Shown: positions 60,069 through 64,000 of the stretch, in pieces | Position numbering within the stretch: position 1 is the stretch's first letter | Layout of the letters: each line of letters starts with the position of its first letter | Origin: Ophthalmolycus amberensis | Taxonomy: Eukaryota > Chordata > Actinopteri > Perciformes > Zoarcidae | DNA length: 64,000 nucleotides | Direction: 5' to 3' | Assembly: GCA_024529925.1 (NCBI GenBank) | Contig: JAFEUB010001480.1 | Span: forward strand, 92,501-156,500 | Notes under the pieces: generated by a model | The model's input: the letters and a program-made list of their open reading frames with translations, nothing else | Databases searched by the model: none | Told to the model about the DNA's origin: nothing | Made by a program: the position numbers and the translations under genes

Positions 60069-62596
60069 GGTCACCTCCCACAGGAGCATCCCCGGTCACC
60101 TCCCACAGGAGCCTCCACAGTCACCTCCCACAGGAGCCTCCCCGGTCACCTCCCACAGGAGCCTCCACAGTCACCTCCCACAGGAGCCTCCACGGTCACC
60201 TCCACAGTCACCTCCCACAGGAGCCTCCCCGGTCATCTCCCACAGGAGCCTCCACAGTCACCTCCCACAGGAGCCTCCACGGTCACCTCCCACAGGAGCC
60301 TCCACGGTCACCTCCACAGGAGCCTCCACAGTCACCTCCCACAGGAGCCTCCACGGTCACCTCCCACAGGAGCCTCCACAGTCACCTCCCACAGGAGCCT
60401 CCCCGGTCACCTCCCACAGGAGCCTCCACAGTCACCTCCCACAGGAGCCTCCACGGTCACCTCCCACAGGAGCCTCCACAGTCACCTCCCACAGGAGCCT
60501 CCCCGGTCACCTCCCACAGGAGCCTCCACAGTCACCTCCCACAGGAGCCTCCACGGTCACCTCCCACAGGAGCCTCCACAGTCACCTCCCACAGGAGCCT
60601 CCACGGTCACCTCCACAGTCACCTCCCACAGGAGCCTCCCCGGTCATCTCCCACAGGAGCCTCCACAGTCACCTCCCACAGGAGCCTCCACGGTCACCTC
60701 CCACAGGAGCCTCCACAGTCACCTCCCACAGGAGCCTCCACAGTCACCTCCCACAGGAGCCTCCACGGTCACCTCCACAGTCACCTCCCACAGGAGCCTC
60801 CACGGTCACCTCCAACAGGAGCCTCCACAGTCACCTCCCACAGGAGCCTCCACGGTCACCTCCACGGTCACCTCCCACAGGAGTCTCCACGGTCACCTCC
60901 ACAGTCACCTCCCACAGGAGCCTCCACGGTCACCTCCAACAGGAGCCTCCACGGTCACCTCCACAGTCACCTCCCACAGGAGCCTCCACGGTCACCTCCA
61001 ACAGGAGCCTCCACGGTCACCTCCACAGTCACCTCCCACAGGAGCCTCCACAGTCACCTCCCACAGGAGCCTCCACAGTCACCTCCCACAGGAGCCTCCA
61101 CGGTCACCTCCAACAGGAGCCTCCACGGTCACCTCCACAGTCACCTCCCACAGGAGCCTCCACGGTCACCTCCCACAGGCGCCTCCACGGTCACCTCCCA
61201 CAGGAGCCTCCACGGTCACCTCCCACAGGAGCCTCCACGGTCACCTCCCACAGGCGCCTCCACGGTCACCTCCCACAGGAGCCTCCACGGTCACCTCCCA
61301 CAGGCGCCTCCACGGTCACCTCCCACAGAGCCTCCACGGTCACCTCCCACAGAGCCTCCACGGTCACCTCCCACAGTCACCTCCAACAGGCGCCTCCACG
61401 GTCACCTCCCACAGTCACCTCCAACAGGCGCCTCCACGGTCACCTCCCACAGGCGCCTCCATGGTCACCTCCCACAGTCACCTCCAACAGGCGCCTCCAC
61501 GGTCACCTCCCACAGGCGCCTCCACGGTCACCTCCCACAGGCGCCTCCACGGTCACCTCCCACAGGCGCCTCCACGGTCACCTCCCACAGAGCCTCCACG
61601 GTCACCTCCCACAGGCGCCTCCACGGTCACCTCCACAGTCACCTCCCACAGGCGCCTCCACGGTCACCTCCCACAGGAGCCTCCACGGTCACCTCCCACA
61701 GTCACCTCCAACAGGCGCCTCCACGGTCACCTCCCACAGGCGCCTCCACGGTCACCTCCCACAGGCGCCTCCACGGTCACCTCCCACAGGCGCCTCCACG
61801 GTCACCTCCCACAGGCGCCTCCACGGTCACCTCCCACAGGCGCCTCCACGGTCACCTCCCACAGGCGCCTCCACGGTCACCTCCACAGTCACCTCCCACA
61901 GGAGCCTCCACGGTCACCTCCCACAGGAGCCTCCACGGTCACCTCCCACAGGCGCCTCCACGGTCACCTCCCACAGGAGCCTCCACGGTCACCTCCACAG
62001 AGCCTCCACGGTCACCTCCCACAGGAGCCTCCACAGTCACCTCCCACAGGCGCCTCCACGGTCACCTCCCACAGGAGCCTCCACGGTCACCTCCACAGAG
62101 CCTCCACAGAGCCTCCCACAGGAGCCTCCACGGTCACCTCCCACAGGCGCCTCCACGGTCACCTCCCACAGGCGCCTCCACGGTCACCTCCCACAGGCGC
62201 CTCCACGGTCACCTCCCACAGGAGCCTCCACGGTCACCTCCACAGAGCCTCCACGGTCACCTCCCACAGGAGCCTCCACGGTCACCTCCCACAGGCGCCT
62301 CCACGGTCACCTCCCACAGGAGCCTCCACAGGAGCCTCCAACAGGAGCCTCCATGGTCACCTCCCACAGGAGTCTCCACGGTCACCTCCCACAGGCGCCT
62401 CCACGGTCACCTCCCACAGGCGCCTCCACGGTCACCTCCCACAGGAGCCTCCACGGTCACCTCCACAGAGCCTCCACGGTCACCTCCCACAGGAGCCTCC
62501 ACGGTCACCTCCCACAGGAGCCTCCACAGGAGCCTCCACAGGAGCCTCCATGGTCACCTCCCACGGTCACCTCCACAGGAGCCTCCCCGGTCACAT
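60069..62596. repeat. 25-bp minisatellite, about 100 units
   Basis: A head-to-tail array of a 25-base unit running from GGTCACCTCCC to AGGAGCCTCCAC. Some units lack 13 bases between CCTCC repeats, leaving 12-base units, and others lack one G (CACAGAGCC). Variants are not random: GGAGCC occurs alone up to about 61170, after which GGCGCC appears and dominates. ACAGTCACC is mostly in the first half. A rare variant (GGTCATCTCC) occurs at 60231 and 60642 with the same neighbours, showing a 411-base block duplication. The 926-codon frame across the array (59865-62645) is open because the unit has no stop in any phase and 25 is not a multiple of 3, giving a 25-residue period. It has no known domain and I do not call it a gene. 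Confidence 0.97.
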
Positions 62597-62774
62597 CAGC
62601 ACCGTCACTGGGGACACCAGGCAGCGGCCGCAGGCCGTGAATTGACACGTGTTGCTGGACTTTTCGAGGAAAATGCAGGAAAAATGAGGATATGAACCGT
62701 TGTATGAGGATACGTTGATGTACGAGGTACCGAACAAGTTTTGGAAAATGATATCTGTCTTATGTTGGATTCCC
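62597..62774. other. Non-coding flank of minisatellite
   Basis: Unique sequence. The apparent ORF ends here at 62643-62645. Confidence 0.5.
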
Positions 62775-63075
62775 ACTTTAAAGGGGACACATCATGCTCC
62801 TTTTCAGGTTCATACTTGTGTTTAGGGTTTCTACTACATGCTGTAATGTTTAAAAAAACGTTTATGTTTGTCTGAAGTCTCCTGTATTCACCGTCTGTCT
62901 GAAACGCTCCGTTTTAGCGCCTGTCTCTTTAAGAGACCCTTCTGAAAAACATGTTGCGCCTTTGCAAAGTTCGCTCTCAGCTGGTCGTCTTATTTCACAG
63001 GCTGTGGGTTGGTAGACACTCCAGATACCAACATGTTTGTGAAAGATAAAAACGGTTTTTCAAGATGCGTCAACT
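62775..63075 (+). repeat. Dispersed repeat fragment
   Basis: 'aaaggggacacatcatgctccttttcaggttc' in pieces, 'ctgtattcaccgtctgtctgaaacgctcc' in pieces, 'gttttagcgcctgtctctttaag' in pieces. I recall this as a common fish non-coding repeat. No second copy is in the window. Confidence 0.5.
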
Positions 63076-64000
63076 TTAACTTTAAAACTGATCTGAAAAT
63101 AATCTGAGGGTTCAGAGTGTGAGGTAAATAAAGTGTGTATCTTCCCTCCATGTCATTCTACAACAGTGTTTCTCTGCTGAGCTGCAGAAGACGGTTAGTG
63201 AGAAGAACTTTGTACGAAAGAGGCTGTGACTTTGGAAGAACAGCACTTGATTTGGATGAAAGCTTAAAACTTTAGAATATATTTTTGCAGAGAGAGAGAG
63301 GACTGTGGATTAAGTTCCCATCACTAGGCTACATTGGAAGTGCATCAGTAAAGCATCTTTAACAATAAGCCCTTTAGATAATCATGAATAGTGTTTTAGG
63401 ACGAACTTTTGACGTATCTTATGTCTTGACTATTGTAAATCAAGGTAACACGGGGAGAGGAACTGATAAACACATGGTTTAGTATTCCTGACTGAAACAA
63501 AAAAACATACACAATCTGGAATAATGTAAATAAGGGAATACATGAAGTGATATGAATATAATTACTCATCTTAAATCATCAGAGTAGCATTGAATACTTT
63601 GTTTTGTTTTTACTTCTATTCATATTTAATACCGCTTATAGAAAGTTCACCAGTTGCCACTAAAGCAGCATCAACAGAAAGCTGTAACTTTTACTTTGAA
63701 GGCCTGTCTTCTACTTTTGTTTTGGTAAACTTAAGGCAACAGTCACATCCTCCCGTCCTCCCTTCTGCCTCGTGGAGGAATGTCAAATGTTTTGTTTCCA
63801 GAAGACTCAGAAAGGTTTGGTTTGCTAACAAAACCTCACTCATAAAAGTAGTGAGACAGCGCTGACAATATCACAATGCTTGTTTTTTTTGGTGTGACTC
63901 CCTCCCCCGCCCCCCCCCCCCCCCCAGGTTAAAAAAAGACATCACATTGTCATTGGACTGGTAAATGAAATTCTACCGGTTGCCCTCTGAGAAACAATTA
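63076..64000. other. Non-coding stretch with C16 tract
   Basis: No gene recognised. 63910-63925 is a C16 run followed by AGGT. It imitates a 3' splice site, but no open frame follows. The ORF at 63590-63865 matches nothing known to me. Confidence 0.45.

Noticed and set aside
60069..62596. CRISPR-like array
   Set aside because: There are no unique spacers. Units abut directly, and the DNA is vertebrate.
59865..62645. 926-codon ORF, a possible Ser/Pro/His-rich repeat protein
   Set aside because: It is the translation of a 25-bp minisatellite that lacks stops in all phases. There is no signal peptide, domain, splice context or unique coding sequence beyond short flanks.
63895..63930. 3' splice site (pyrimidine tract plus AG)
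   Set aside because: The tract is a C16 homopolymer and no open frame follows the AG.

Overview
The window is nuclear DNA of a teleost fish, most likely a percomorph (spiny-rayed) species. I infer this from the repeat content: an L2/Maui-type LINE with its characteristic pentamer tail, a BEL/Pao retrotransposon, hAT- and Harbinger-type non-autonomous DNA transposons, tRNA-derived SINEs of the kind common in fish, very abundant (CA)n, and many long G/C homopolymers. I found no host protein-coding exon, rRNA or genuine tRNA gene that I can support. Every recognisable coding stretch belongs to a transposable element. The window is best read as intergenic or deep intronic DNA with repeated TE insertions.

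Layout. 1-10.4 kb: unique sequence, a 132-bp (CA)n, a 40-bp hairpin, fragments of dispersed repeats, and a ~0.8-kb pentanucleotide array that expanded inside a TE copy. 10.4-12.7 kb: a 5'-truncated L2 LINE with an open RT frame, flanked by inverted arms of a TIR repeat family. 15.2-16.2 kb: the 3' end of a second LINE. 18-21 kb: a probable solo LTR, then a TIR-repeat composite whose left 1 kb recurs inverted and almost identical at 50.3-51.3 kb. 22.2-22.9 kb: an intact hAT-type MITE. 25.9-27.0 kb: a PIF/Harbinger-type deletion derivative retaining a 21-codon start of an accessory-protein gene. 28-34.7 kb: SINEs, hAT ends, dispersed repeats and an L2 tail. 36.9-42.6 kb: a complete BEL/Pao insertion with near-identical 570-bp LTRs and a 5-bp target duplication. 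43-60 kb: old repeat fragments, microsatellites and a 39-bp minisatellite. 60.07-62.6 kb: a 25-bp minisatellite of ~100 units. The end carries one more dispersed repeat.

The strongest biology is the BEL/Pao element. It keeps Gag, zinc knuckles and protease in one long frame but has lost the RT core, RNase H and integrase in two internal deletions. Its LTRs differ at one of 570 positions, so this defective element must have moved very recently, presumably using enzymes supplied in trans. The second theme is that copies of one TIR repeat each carry a near-consensus CTCF-like motif, so the transposons may have seeded oriented insulator sites. Functions given are from family knowledge; no database search was possible.
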